This document shows positions 26,732-34,302 of a stretch of DNA of 64,000 nucleotides, piece by piece (the stretch's first letter is position 1; each line of letters begins with the position of its first letter). Position numbers and translations under genes: made by a program. Origin of the DNA: Ruminococcus sp. OA3 (GTDB lineage Bacteria > Bacillota > Clostridia > Lachnospirales > Lachnospiraceae); assembly GCF_022440845.1 (NCBI RefSeq), contig NZ_JAKNTO010000001.1, positions 3,038,001 to 3,102,000 of the forward strand. Direction: 5' to 3'. The notes below the pieces were generated by a model. The model did no database searches. It saw nothing but the letters and a program-made list of their open reading frames with translations, and had not been told where the DNA came from.

Positions 26732-26760
26732 ATTATACAATTATTTCATTTCTTTTACAA
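26732..26760 (-). promoter_or_regulatory. Predicted sigma-A promoter of the SleB-type gene
   Basis: Reverse strand TTGTAA (26760-26755), 17-base spacer, TATAAT (26737-26732). Nearly identical to the promoter at 28438-28466. Confidence 0.75.
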
Positions 26761-26797
26761 TATCGTTTCAATATCTTCAGACTCGAATGTATTTCAT

Positions 26798-28360
26798 TCA
26801 GTCGTACTGCGTCAGATTCCACCTTTCTATGATATCACACAGCTTGTCTACATATTTTGGATCCGTCGCATAACCGCCTTTTTTTATTAATTCTATAGTT
26901 TTTTTATAATTTTTATTGCCGACGACCCCCTGATAGCGGAGCCGGCTTCCATTCTTCGCACCAGCCAGATAATCAGAATGATCTTTCACGCTCGCTGCAT
27001 GAGTCCCATATTTCCGAAATATGGCAACCTCGGTATATATGTTGCCATCCTTATCATACTCGATCGTCTTTTTATTATATGTCGTCCCCTTCCAGTCCGA
27101 ACTCCATGTATTACCAGACAAAGAGGCTTTCATCCCGAACAGATTGTTTGCCTGCATGGCAAGCTCCGTAGATCCATAACCGCTCTCCAGTATCGCCTGT
27201 GCCGTTGTTACAGAGGCCAAAATGCCCGTCTTTTGCATATCTTTATGCGCGATCGGACCGATATATGCGACAAATTCTGCATCTGTCATCTTCCGGCTCT
27301 GCAGAACACCCTCTGCGTTAAACAGATATTCCTGCCCCGCAATGTGTCTCCAGCCGCTATACATCTGACCTTTCTCTCCCGCATTTCCTCCCATCTGGAA
27401 ATAGTAGGTATTCTCGCCGAGTGTCCTCCATCCAGTATACATCATCCCACGCTCAGAGGGGCCTCCGCCGATCTGGAAATAGTATTTTTTTCCATTCATC
27501 AGCCGCCAGCCGGTATACAGTTTGCCCATATTTCCATCCGCGTTTCCCTTCTGGAAGTAATAGACCCTGTTGTTCATGGTCCGCCACCCGGTATACATCC
27601 TTCCTTTCTCACCTTCATTTCCTCCCATCTGGAAATAATAGGTGTTTCCATTAAGATTCCTCCATCCAGTATACATCATCCCACGCTCAGAGGGACCTCC
27701 GCCGATCTGAAAATAGTATTTCCTGCCATTCATCAGCCGCCAGCCGGTATACAGCTTGCCCATATTTCCATCCGCATTTCCCTTCTGGAAATAATAGACA
27801 CGATTGTTCAAGGTCTGCCAGCCGGTCTTCATCGCCCCTTTGATACCCGAAGCTCCCGTCTCCGTCAGATAATATGTACCGCTTTTGATCGTGATCCAGC
27901 CTGTTTTCATCCAGCCTGCCGCATCAAAATAATACCATTTAGAATCAATCAGCTTCCACCCGTTGGATGGATAGCTTCCGTCTGGATTCTGGTACCAGAT
28001 TCGTCCGTCTGCTGCTGTTACCCATCCGGCTTTCACTTTAGCCATCATCAGATCTTCCGGCTCCCGGGAGATCTCTGACCCTTCCGGCTGGATTTCCGGT
28101 GACTCTGTGATCTCTGTCTCTCCCGTTATGTCCGGTTCTTCCGTCACCTCAGGTTCTTCCGTTGTTTCCGGCTCTTCTGAGACCGTTGGTTCTCCGGTGA
28201 TTTCTGGTTCCCCTGTTATAGTTTGCCCTTCTGCTTCTTCCCCTGTCTTAGAATTCAGATCCTCCCCGAATGTCTGCCCGGGAACCATCAAAAATGCCAT
28301 GCAGCAGATCAGTGCTGTCGCCAGTAATCGTTTTCCTTTTCTCATATGATGCTGTTTCAT
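26798..28360 (-). CDS. Secreted GW-repeat protein with C-terminal GH73 glucosaminidase
   Basis: A 520-residue paralogue of the preceding wall protein with a different catalytic end. Residues 1-32 are a near-identical signal peptide (LLATALICCMAFLMVP). Residues 33-105 are a Pro/Glu/Thr linker. Residues about 110-352 hold GW repeats of the same 26-residue type. Residues about 358-520 are a GH73 endo-beta-N-acetylglucosaminidase domain: VTTAQAILESGYGSTELA with catalytic Glu392, NNLFGMKAS, FRKYGTHAASVKDHSDYL and GGYATDPKYVDKL. It cuts the glycan strands of peptidoglycan, probably in growth or separation. The start at 28360 follows AAAGGGAGAAC; an in-frame reading to 28396 would run through the leader hairpin. 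Confidence 0.92.
   Translation of the reverse strand: MKQHHMRKGKRLLATALICCMAFLMVPGQTFGEDLNSKTGEEAEGQTITGEPEITGEPTVSEEPETTEEPEVTEEPDITGETEITESPEIQPEGSEISREPEDLMMAKVKAGWVTAADGRIWYQNPDGSYPSNGWKLIDSKWYYFDAAGWMKTGWITIKSGTYYLTETGASGIKGAMKTGWQTLNNRVYYFQKGNADGNMGKLYTGWRLMNGRKYYFQIGGGPSERGMMYTGWRNLNGNTYYFQMGGNEGEKGRMYTGWRTMNNRVYYFQKGNADGNMGKLYTGWRLMNGKKYYFQIGGGPSERGMMYTGWRTLGENTYYFQMGGNAGEKGQMYSGWRHIAGQEYLFNAEGVLQSRKMTDAEFVAYIGPIAHKDMQKTGILASVTTAQAILESGYGSTELAMQANNLFGMKASLSGNTWSSDWKGTTYNKKTIEYDKDGNIYTEVAIFRKYGTHAASVKDHSDYLAGAKNGSRLRYQGVVGNKNYKKTIELIKKGGYATDPKYVDKLCDIIERWNLTQYD
27305..28033 (-). repeat. Tandem 78-bp repeats coding for GW wall-binding units (second copy)
   Basis: Codes residues 110-352 of the GH73 protein. 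The same three alternating unit types occur (TMNNRVYYFQKGN, LMNGKKYYFQIGG, TLGENTYYFQMGG), with two units nearly duplicated (MNGRKYYFQIGGGPSERG and MNGKKYYFQIGGGPSERG). Confidence 0.9.
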
Positions 28361-28373
28361 GTTCTCCCTTTCT

Positions 28374-28399
28374 ATTTTGCAGCCTTCAATCTGCAAAAT
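28374..28399 (-). promoter_or_regulatory. Leader hairpin upstream of the GH73 gene
   Basis: ATTTTGCAG / CTGCAAAAT inverted repeat with the same loop as the copy at 26667-26692. Relative to that copy, an A-T pair has become G-C, changing both arms. Confidence 0.75.
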
Positions 28400-28437
28400 A
28401 TTTCATCCGTCTGCGTACTTTGATTAAGTTCAACGTT

Positions 28438-28466
28438 ATTATACATTTATTACATTTCTTTTACAA
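28438..28466 (-). promoter_or_regulatory. Predicted sigma-A promoter of the GH73 gene
   Basis: Reverse strand TTGTAA (28466-28461), 17-base spacer, TATAAT (28443-28438), followed by the duplicated leader. Confidence 0.75.
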
Positions 28467-28539
28467 TATTGTTTTTAATTATTTCTAGACAATATCTGTT
28501 TTTTTCTTATAAACATCGTCATATATGCCATTTTTTCCC

Positions 28540-28590
28540 ATAAAAAGGCTGAATCTCTCTGGATTCCTGAGAGATTCAGCCTTTTATTTT
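28540..28590 (-). terminator. Intrinsic terminator after spoIVA
   Basis: AAAAGGCTGAATCTCTC pairs with GAGAGATTCAGCCTTTT (17 bp) around a short loop. T runs lie on both sides, so it can work in both directions; it follows the spoIVA stop by about 20 bases. Confidence 0.9.
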
Positions 28591-28606
28591 TATTCCATCT
28601 ATTCGG

Positions 28607-30076
28607 TCAGATAATAATGCAGACCAGACCGCCTTTGCTGTCGTTCACAATTTTCTGCATGGTATCCTGAAGCTTCACCTGGCTTTCATCGCTGATCTGT
28701 GCAATTTTCGTCCGGATTCCATCCTCCACCAGCTGTTCGATCGATTTTCCAAAAATGTTTGTCTGCCAGATTCCTTCCTCCTGATTGGCACTGTCTTTGA
28801 TATAAGCGATCAGGTCTTTCGCCTGCTGCTCGCTTCCCACGATCGGAGCGATCTCTGTCTCGATATTCGCCTTGATCATATGAATAGACGGGCTTGCTGA
28901 CTTGATCTTGACTCCGAACTTACTGCCCTGACGAATAATCGCCGGTTCTTCCAGCTCAATCTCGTCTTTTTCCGGAATCACAACACCGTAGCCGCAGCCG
29001 CGGACGGATTCGATCGCGTGCTGTACTTTCATATATTCCTTTTTCATCTGTGACATTTCTTTCAGAATGTGGATCAGCTGATATTCACCCTCAATCTCCA
29101 CACCTGTCATCTCGCTGATGATCTGATAATAGTATTTTTCATCAATATCCACACGAAGCCTGATGATCCCCGTTGCCAGGTCAACGTTCGCCATTTCCAG
29201 ACCGCTCACATACTCACTGTCGATTGTGACTGCATTCTGATAGATGTCCCGGATATACCGGAAATTTTTCATGATACTCCGGATGTGTTCCAGAAGATCA
29301 GCCTTCAGATGATGTGTGACAGGAAGCAGTTCTACCCACTTCGGTATGTAAAACTCCATCTGACGGATTGGAAATTCATACAGGATTTTTTCCAGTATCC
29401 GGATAATATCATCTTTTTTGAGCTGCTCACAGTTCACTGCCACTACGGAAGTCTGATACTTCTCCTGCATTGCAGCTACCATCTGTTTCGTTTCTTCTTT
29501 GTATGGCATCTGTGAATTTAAAATGATAAGAAATGGTTTTTTACATGCCTTGAGTTCCGCCACCGTGCGTTCCTCACTCTGCACAAAATTCTCCCTCGGA
29601 ATCTCTCCGAAAGAACCGTCACACGTCACAAGCAGTCCGATCGTGGAATGATCACGGATTACTTTCTGAGTCCCCATCTCCGCCGCCTGATGGAACGGTA
29701 TCTCATAATCGTACCATGGTGTCTTCACCATGCGTTCTTTTCCCTCTTCCATGTTTCCAACCGCATCTGATACGAGGTATCCGACACAGTCGATCAGACG
29801 CAGCTTCACATGGACATCCTCTCCGAGTGTCACGTCAATCGCTTCTTTAGGTACAAACTTCGGTTCCACTGTCGTGATCAGTTTTCCGGAACCGCTTACC
29901 GGTAGTGTATCTTTAATCTCTGACTGTTTTCCTTCTTCCGTTCCCGGAAGTGCGAGCACCTCCATAAAGCGACGGATGAATGTTGATTTTCCTGTGCGCA
30001 CCGGCCCTACAACGCCAACTAAAAACTGTCCGCCAGTACGGGCTTGTATATCTTTGTAAACAGAAAATGTGTCCAT
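28607..30076 (-). CDS. spoIVA: Stage IV sporulation protein A
   Basis: ATPase that polymerises on the forespore surface as the base of the spore coat. The 489-residue protein has the family start MDTFSVYKDIQARTGG, a Walker A at residues 24-32 (GPVRTGKST), LRLIDCVGYLVSDAVGN, SQMPYKEETKQM and the conserved C-terminal GGLVCIII tail. It is a single-gene unit with a sigma-E-like promoter upstream and a strong terminator. Its presence shows the host can form endospores. Confidence 0.97.
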   Translation of the reverse strand: MDTFSVYKDIQARTGGQFLVGVVGPVRTGKSTFIRRFMEVLALPGTEEGKQSEIKDTLPVSGSGKLITTVEPKFVPKEAIDVTLGEDVHVKLRLIDCVGYLVSDAVGNMEEGKERMVKTPWYDYEIPFHQAAEMGTQKVIRDHSTIGLLVTCDGSFGEIPRENFVQSEERTVAELKACKKPFLIILNSQMPYKEETKQMVAAMQEKYQTSVVAVNCEQLKKDDIIRILEKILYEFPIRQMEFYIPKWVELLPVTHHLKADLLEHIRSIMKNFRYIRDIYQNAVTIDSEYVSGLEMANVDLATGIIRLRVDIDEKYYYQIISEMTGVEIEGEYQLIHILKEMSQMKKEYMKVQHAIESVRGCGYGVVIPEKDEIELEEPAIIRQGSKFGVKIKSASPSIHMIKANIETEIAPIVGSEQQAKDLIAYIKDSANQEEGIWQTNIFGKSIEQLVEDGIRTKIAQISDESQVKLQDTMQKIVNDSKGGLVCIII

Positions 30077-30103
30077 TGCGTACCCCCTTACCTATACTGA
30101 TAT

Positions 30104-30132
30104 ACTATATGCACAGGATGGGCAGAACATGC
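30104..30132 (-). promoter_or_regulatory. Sigma-E-like sporulation promoter of spoIVA
   Basis: Reverse strand GCATGTT (30132-30126), 14-base spacer, CATATAGT (30111-30104). This fits the sigma-E pattern (KMATATW / CATAYAHT) in all but one or two positions, and spoIVA belongs to the sigma-E regulon in Bacillus. Confidence 0.55.
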
Positions 30133-30149
30133 ATATACCCCTCTGCCAA

Positions 30150-30180
30150 ACAACAAAATGAGAGATTTTCATCTCTCACT
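30150..30180 (-). terminator. Terminator of the formate dehydrogenase operon
   Basis: Reverse strand TGAGAGAT / ATCTCTCA (8 bp, 4-base loop) followed by TTTTGTTGTTTGG, just after the MobB-NTPase stop. Confidence 0.7.
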
Positions 30181-30193
30181 TGGCATGGTAAAA

Positions 30194-31348
30194 TCAATCC
30201 TTTGATTGTAGTATATTCAAGATTTTCCTGAAAACGGCTTCCCGGTTCTCCACCGTCACCTCCAGCACCGATACATCCTCCCGCTCTATAATTGCTTTTA
30301 CAAACGGCATATCTGTCTTCTGCAACACCCCCAGCACAACCGGTTTCTCATCAAGACACCGGAAGAACGCTTTCTGAAACTCGTTCGCGTCCCGTTCCAG
30401 TTTCCCGACCTCATCCGCCAGCATCCATGCATCCGACTCCAAAGCCTCTTCCAGTATTTTTACTCCCAGTGTTTCAAACGTTTCCGTCAGCGGAACGCTT
30501 TTTCGTTCTTCCACACGTATGGATATCGGGCTGTCATTTTCGTAAGGCGGGATTCCATTCAGACCATGAAGATAATTGCCTTTCCGCTGACTGTTAATGA
30601 AAAGCGGGAACGTCTGATATCCGGTAGGCCTTACAGCCATCTTCTCGAACACGCGGTTTAAGATCGTAGACTTTCCAACCTGCTTCTCACCCGTCAGGAA
30701 AATATGCATTTTTCCCTCAGACTGTAACTTTGTTGCATTGACAGTCATTCGTTTCTTTGTTTCCTGATTTTTCGTTCTGCACTTTGCTTCCGTCTTGTGA
30801 CAACCGCATTGACAAAACGTCGATACCGCATCCGGTGTCTTGAGGATCTGGACAGGAAACTGTACATCAGGAAGCTCCTCGATCAGGTCTGCAGCTTTGT
30901 TTGCTTCCCTCAGTATATTTACCGCCGGAATTTCTCCGAACCGCTCCTCGCTCTCCCCGATACGGCCGCTGATCAAAAAGGTGTAAGGATTCATGCGTTC
31001 TTCGGCGTCTTCTCTGCGGTGCGCACAGACGATCCGTGGGACCCCGGCCTCGTAATCGCCTTCTGCCAGTAAAATATCCACATCAAACATCGGAAAAAAA
31101 ACATTATCATCCATACCATACGGATAGATCAGGCTCATCTCACGTTTCCCCCTGACTCCGATGATATCAGCTCCTGCTTTTTTGTGACGATCGGTATTGC
31201 TGCCCTCCTCATCCAGACTGAAATTCGGACAAAACACTGTTTTTACCGTTCCCACCCGATATCCGCGTTTTTTCAGTTCTTTAGTCAGTTCAGTAACCAC
31301 TGTCGTTTTGCCGGACTTGCGGATACCTACGATGCTGCATATTTTCAC
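30194..31348 (-). CDS. Fusion of MobB (molybdopterin-guanine dinucleotide protein B) and a THEP1-type nucleoside triphosphatase
   Basis: A 384-residue two-domain P-loop protein. Residues 1 to about 170 are MobB-like: SIVGIRKSGKTTVVTELTKE (Walker A), GTVKTVFC, DTDRH-like NTDRHKKAGAD, and DILLAEGDYEAGVP. Residues about 213-384 resemble the bacterial/archaeal NTPase (THEP1) family: HIFLTGEKQVGKSTILNRVF (Walker A at 220-228), AWMLADEVGKLE (Walker B) and KPVVLGVLQKTD. Between them lies a short linker with Cys179, Cys181, Cys183 and His184. The start is GTG at 31348 behind GTGGAGGAGTAAGA. It is the last gene of the FDH operon, so a role in the Mo/W cofactor of FdhA is likely; what the second domain hydrolyses is unknown. 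Confidence 0.85.
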   Translation of the reverse strand: MKICSIVGIRKSGKTTVVTELTKELKKRGYRVGTVKTVFCPNFSLDEEGSNTDRHKKAGADIIGVRGKREMSLIYPYGMDDNVFFPMFDVDILLAEGDYEAGVPRIVCAHRREDAEERMNPYTFLISGRIGESEERFGEIPAVNILREANKAADLIEELPDVQFPVQILKTPDAVSTFCQCGCHKTEAKCRTKNQETKKRMTVNATKLQSEGKMHIFLTGEKQVGKSTILNRVFEKMAVRPTGYQTFPLFINSQRKGNYLHGLNGIPPYENDSPISIRVEERKSVPLTETFETLGVKILEEALESDAWMLADEVGKLERDANEFQKAFFRCLDEKPVVLGVLQKTDMPFVKAIIEREDVSVLEVTVENREAVFRKILNILQSKD

Positions 31349-31350
31349 TC

Positions 31351-31716
31351 TTACTCCTCCACGAATTCCACTTCAATAATGTCTCTGCACCAGCGCCTGC
31401 CAGTATCATCTCCCTCAGCCACAAGCCGGTACCGCACACTTCCGTCCCTGGCACACATCAGTACGTTATTCCTGCTATCCGCCAGTATCATCCGCTCTCC
31501 CGGCTCATCCGACAGAATTTCTCTGACCGGCACCGCGGTCACCATACCGTCCTCCGACTCGAATTCCACCTGCTGTACGCCATCCCAGCTTTCCCTGAAC
31601 CGGCGCACCTCATATCCGGAATACTGCTCCTTCAGTTGTTCCCCGTGTTTCATTCTCTTCACGGTAACAGTAACCCGCGGTAATGTCCCGGCTATCTCCA
31701 ATGGTATTCCCCCCAT
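31351..31716 (-). CDS. Small uncharacterised protein, weakly like part of a sulfite-oxidase-type molybdopterin domain
   Basis: A 121-residue soluble protein with no signal peptide. The stretch VQQVEFESEDGMVTAVPVRE, then RMILADSRNNVLMCARDG, VRYRLVAEGD and a final RWCRDIIEVEF follows the order seen in the C-terminal half of sulfite-oxidase-fold domains (sadGy..., llA...dG.pl, PlRlvvpg, rwvk.i..iev). The cofactor-ligand Cys region of that family would be missing. I regard the resemblance as suggestive only. It overlaps the phosphodiesterase-like gene by 25 bases and ends 2 bases before the MobB fusion, so it belongs to the FDH operon. Confidence 0.6.
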   Translation of the reverse strand: MGGIPLEIAGTLPRVTVTVKRMKHGEQLKEQYSGYEVRRFRESWDGVQQVEFESEDGMVTAVPVREILSDEPGERMILADSRNNVLMCARDGSVRYRLVAEGDDTGRRWCRDIIEVEFVEE

Positions 31717-32369
31717 ACTGCCAGCATATCCTCCTCACAGTCCGTTCCGTGTTCCCCGCCGCCGGCTCCTGCGTGCATGCCGTGATCACTGATGATCAGC
31801 ATATTTCCCGAAAAGTCTTTGCTGATCCGGGCCATCCTGCTGTCCGTCTCCTGTAACTGATGTAAGGTCCGCCCGTCATACGGACCGCAGGTGTGCCCGC
31901 AGTCATCGATCTGGTGCAAATGAGCAAAGATAAATTCTGTTTTGGCGGCAATCTCGTACTGTACAGACCTGCAGATCCCTGCATCACAGCCCTCTCCATC
32001 ACAGTCTGTATGGAGTTTTGGGCGAAACGAAGTTTTCAGGAGCACGCTGTCCCCCTCCAACCATGCAGCCGATACAGAAGCAACATCAAAGATCGTCGGA
32101 TACGTGAGCTTCCTTACACTGCGGTCAGTAACACCGTGCTCCTGCGGCAACATACCGGTCAGTATCGTTGCCAGTGCCGGGTTTGTAAGCGACGGACTGA
32201 CACTGGATACCGGACTGACAGAAAATGTACCGGTAATATACGGTATACAACCGGCATCTCTGGCATACTCATACATCCGATACCCAAAGCCATCCAGATA
32301 CCAGACAAGCAGAGGTCCCTGAATCAGGCATTCTTTCATTTTCGCAAAAAAATCATTCAACATTTTCAT
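31692..32369 (-). CDS. Alkaline-phosphatase-superfamily phosphodiesterase-like protein in the FDH operon
   Basis: A compact 225-residue member of the nucleotide pyrophosphatase/phosphodiesterase group. All metal ligands expected for the superfamily can be placed: Asp26 in LVWYLDGFGY, nucleophile Thr62 in SPSLTNPALATILTG, Asp155 and His159 in HLHQIDDCGHTCGP, Asp195 and His196 in IISDHGMH, and His207 in GGEHGT. It is therefore probably active. No signal peptide is seen, so it acts in the cytoplasm, unlike most relatives. The ATG overlaps the mobA stop. Its position suggests a phosphodiester or pyrophosphate substrate linked to molybdopterin dinucleotide, which is inference. Confidence 0.8.
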   Translation of the reverse strand: MKMLNDFFAKMKECLIQGPLLVWYLDGFGYRMYEYARDAGCIPYITGTFSVSPVSSVSPSLTNPALATILTGMLPQEHGVTDRSVRKLTYPTIFDVASVSAAWLEGDSVLLKTSFRPKLHTDCDGEGCDAGICRSVQYEIAAKTEFIFAHLHQIDDCGHTCGPYDGRTLHQLQETDSRMARISKDFSGNMLIISDHGMHAGAGGGEHGTDCEEDMLAVWGEYHWR

Positions 32370-32956
32370 TGGCTCACCTTATTTCGCTCTTTCAGGGTCT
32401 CGTATTCCTGCTGTGTATTTACATTTTCCACCATGTCCACTGAAAATCCCATCTCTTCCAAATCGATATATGTGGTCTTTACCCGGTCAAATAACGACCG
32501 GATTTTGTGAACCTTCTGCTCACGCATCTGCTCAAGTACGGGTAGCACGGTTTTTCTGTAAATCCCGCACAGCGGATGAAGTCTCCCGTCCGCACGCAGA
32601 ATCAGGCATTCCTCATCGCCGGTCAGGCGATTCACAAGAGCTTCCAGAAGCTCGCCCGCAAGCAGCGGCATATCTGTTGCCAGAATCAGGCAGTACGGGT
32701 GTTTGACATGGCCAAGCAGCTGATAGATACCTTCCACTGGCCCATACCCCTGTATTTCATCCGTCGCCATCGGATATGGCAAAGCCGGATATTTTGCCGG
32801 ATCATCTACGGATATCCAGATGTCATCACAGCAGCTGCAGATGCGGATCGTGTGATACAGAAACGACTCATCTTTGATTTCAAGGTACGCTTTGTTTTCC
32901 CCCATACGGGTACTCTTTCCTCCCGCCAGAATGCCGGCGCTGACTGGTATCTGCAT
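32366..32956 (-). CDS. mobA: Molybdenum cofactor guanylyltransferase
   Basis: Transfers GMP to molybdopterin to form the guanine dinucleotide cofactor used by formate dehydrogenases. The 196-residue protein has the nucleotidyltransferase signature SAGILAGGKSTRMGENKAYL, then GYGPVEGIYQLL, LILATDMPLL and HPLCGIYRK. The start at 32956 follows CCTGAGGAGGCAATT; an in-frame extension to 33016 is not supported. It lies between moeA and the phosphodiesterase-like gene. Confidence 0.92.
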   Translation of the reverse strand: MQIPVSAGILAGGKSTRMGENKAYLEIKDESFLYHTIRICSCCDDIWISVDDPAKYPALPYPMATDEIQGYGPVEGIYQLLGHVKHPYCLILATDMPLLAGELLEALVNRLTGDEECLILRADGRLHPLCGIYRKTVLPVLEQMREQKVHKIRSLFDRVKTTYIDLEEMGFSVDMVENVNTQQEYETLKERNKVSQ

Positions 32957-33054
32957 AATTGCCTCCTCAGGATCTTTGAACGTTAACAGCTGCAACCCCC
33001 AGGGCATAGCAGCCATAGAGTTTGCAGCAGTTATAAATTTTCCACATTTTGCTA

Positions 33055-34287
33055 TCAGCGGTCGAAAAAACGATACGCTTTGATGATACTTCCTTTCGGA
33101 AGCGGAGGGCTTCCGGCTTCAATCTCTCCGAGGATCTCACAGTCACGCATCGGATTGAGCATCCCGTTCCCCTGCTTTTTGGCAAACACAATCCACGCCT
33201 CACCATCGAGAATTTCCAGCGTTCCCGGTATCATCCTGCGGGACGGGCTTTTTTTCGGGAATGCATCGGCCATCTTCACCTTCAGCTCTTTCGTCTGATA
33301 CTCTTTCATCCCTGACATTTTACGTATCAGAGGTCTTCCCAGCATAAAGAGTGAAACGGCTGCTGCCGACGGATTGCCGGAAAGTGCCAGTATGGGCTTG
33401 CCCTGATACACCGCGGCAATAAATGCCATTCCAGGCTTCATTTTCACTTTCCAGAATAAAATATTCGCTCCGATCCGCGTGAGCGCTTCTTTGACCATAT
33501 CATAGTCTCCGACAGACACCCCACCGGTGGTTATCAGCATATCACTATCCGCCAGACCTTCCAGCATCCGGTCCGCAATGCGCTGTGCGTTGTCCTTCTC
33601 GATACCCAGAACCCGTGTATTCACATTCCACTGTTCCAGATAGGCATGTATCGCATAGATACTGCTGTTGCGAATTTTTCCCGGCGAAAGTTTCTCTCCG
33701 ATGGCAATCAGCTCATCACCGGTGCTCAGCAGTGCCGCTGTGACCTTCCGGTGCACCTTTACGTTCTCATATCCGAGTCCCGCAAGCAGGCCGACAAGGG
33801 CAGGCGATATCAGCCGTCCCTTCTCCAGCACCAGTTCACCCTCTTTTACATCTTCACCAACCGGAACGATATTGCTGCCCTCTTTGGACGGGGCGAATAT
33901 CTTAACCGTATCAGCGGTAAATGATGTATCTTCAAATTTAACGATCGCATCAGCACCCTCGGGTACCGGAGCGCCGGTCAGAATTTTGACCGCCTCTCCA
34001 TCCCTGATCGCTCTTGCAGCAGTGCTGCCCGCCGGCACCTCTTCAGTCACCGCCAGCTGGACCGGAGTTTCTCTGGAAGCGCTCACGGTATCTGCCGCTC
34101 GCAGTGCATATCCATCATAGGGTGAACGCCTAAACGGCGGGATATTCTCCTTTGAAATCACATCCAGGGCCAGCACCCGTCCGTCCGTCTTATCCACCGG
34201 AACCCATTCAGTTTCGACCGGATTTCCCCAGGGAAGCAAAAGCCCGATCCCTTCTTCCAATGTCACCTTTTCAGGATACGTACTCAT
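33055..34287 (-). CDS. moeA: Molybdopterin molybdenumtransferase
   Basis: Inserts molybdate (or tungstate) into adenylated molybdopterin. The 410-residue protein shows the MoeA domains: FRRSPYDGYALRAADT, EEVPAGSTAARAI, ILTGAPVPEGADAIVKFEDT, LLSTGDELIAIGE, ITTGGVSVGDYDMV and LALSGNPSAAAVSLFML, and a C-terminal beta domain. It is 15 bases after fdhA, so cofactor insertion is co-expressed with the enzyme. Mo versus W cannot be told from sequence. Other Moco genes (moaABC, mogA, fdhD) are not in the window. Confidence 0.95.
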   Translation of the reverse strand: MSTYPEKVTLEEGIGLLLPWGNPVETEWVPVDKTDGRVLALDVISKENIPPFRRSPYDGYALRAADTVSASRETPVQLAVTEEVPAGSTAARAIRDGEAVKILTGAPVPEGADAIVKFEDTSFTADTVKIFAPSKEGSNIVPVGEDVKEGELVLEKGRLISPALVGLLAGLGYENVKVHRKVTAALLSTGDELIAIGEKLSPGKIRNSSIYAIHAYLEQWNVNTRVLGIEKDNAQRIADRMLEGLADSDMLITTGGVSVGDYDMVKEALTRIGANILFWKVKMKPGMAFIAAVYQGKPILALSGNPSAAAVSLFMLGRPLIRKMSGMKEYQTKELKVKMADAFPKKSPSRRMIPGTLEILDGEAWIVFAKKQGNGMLNPMRDCEILGEIEAGSPPLPKGSIIKAYRFFDR

Positions 34288-34302
34288 GTTCTGCCTCCAT
34301 TA

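Noticed and set aside
25094-28033. CRISPR-like array from the regular repeats
   Set aside because: The 78-bp periodicity lies inside open reading frames and codes for GW wall-binding units; there are no constant repeats with unique spacers and no cas genes.
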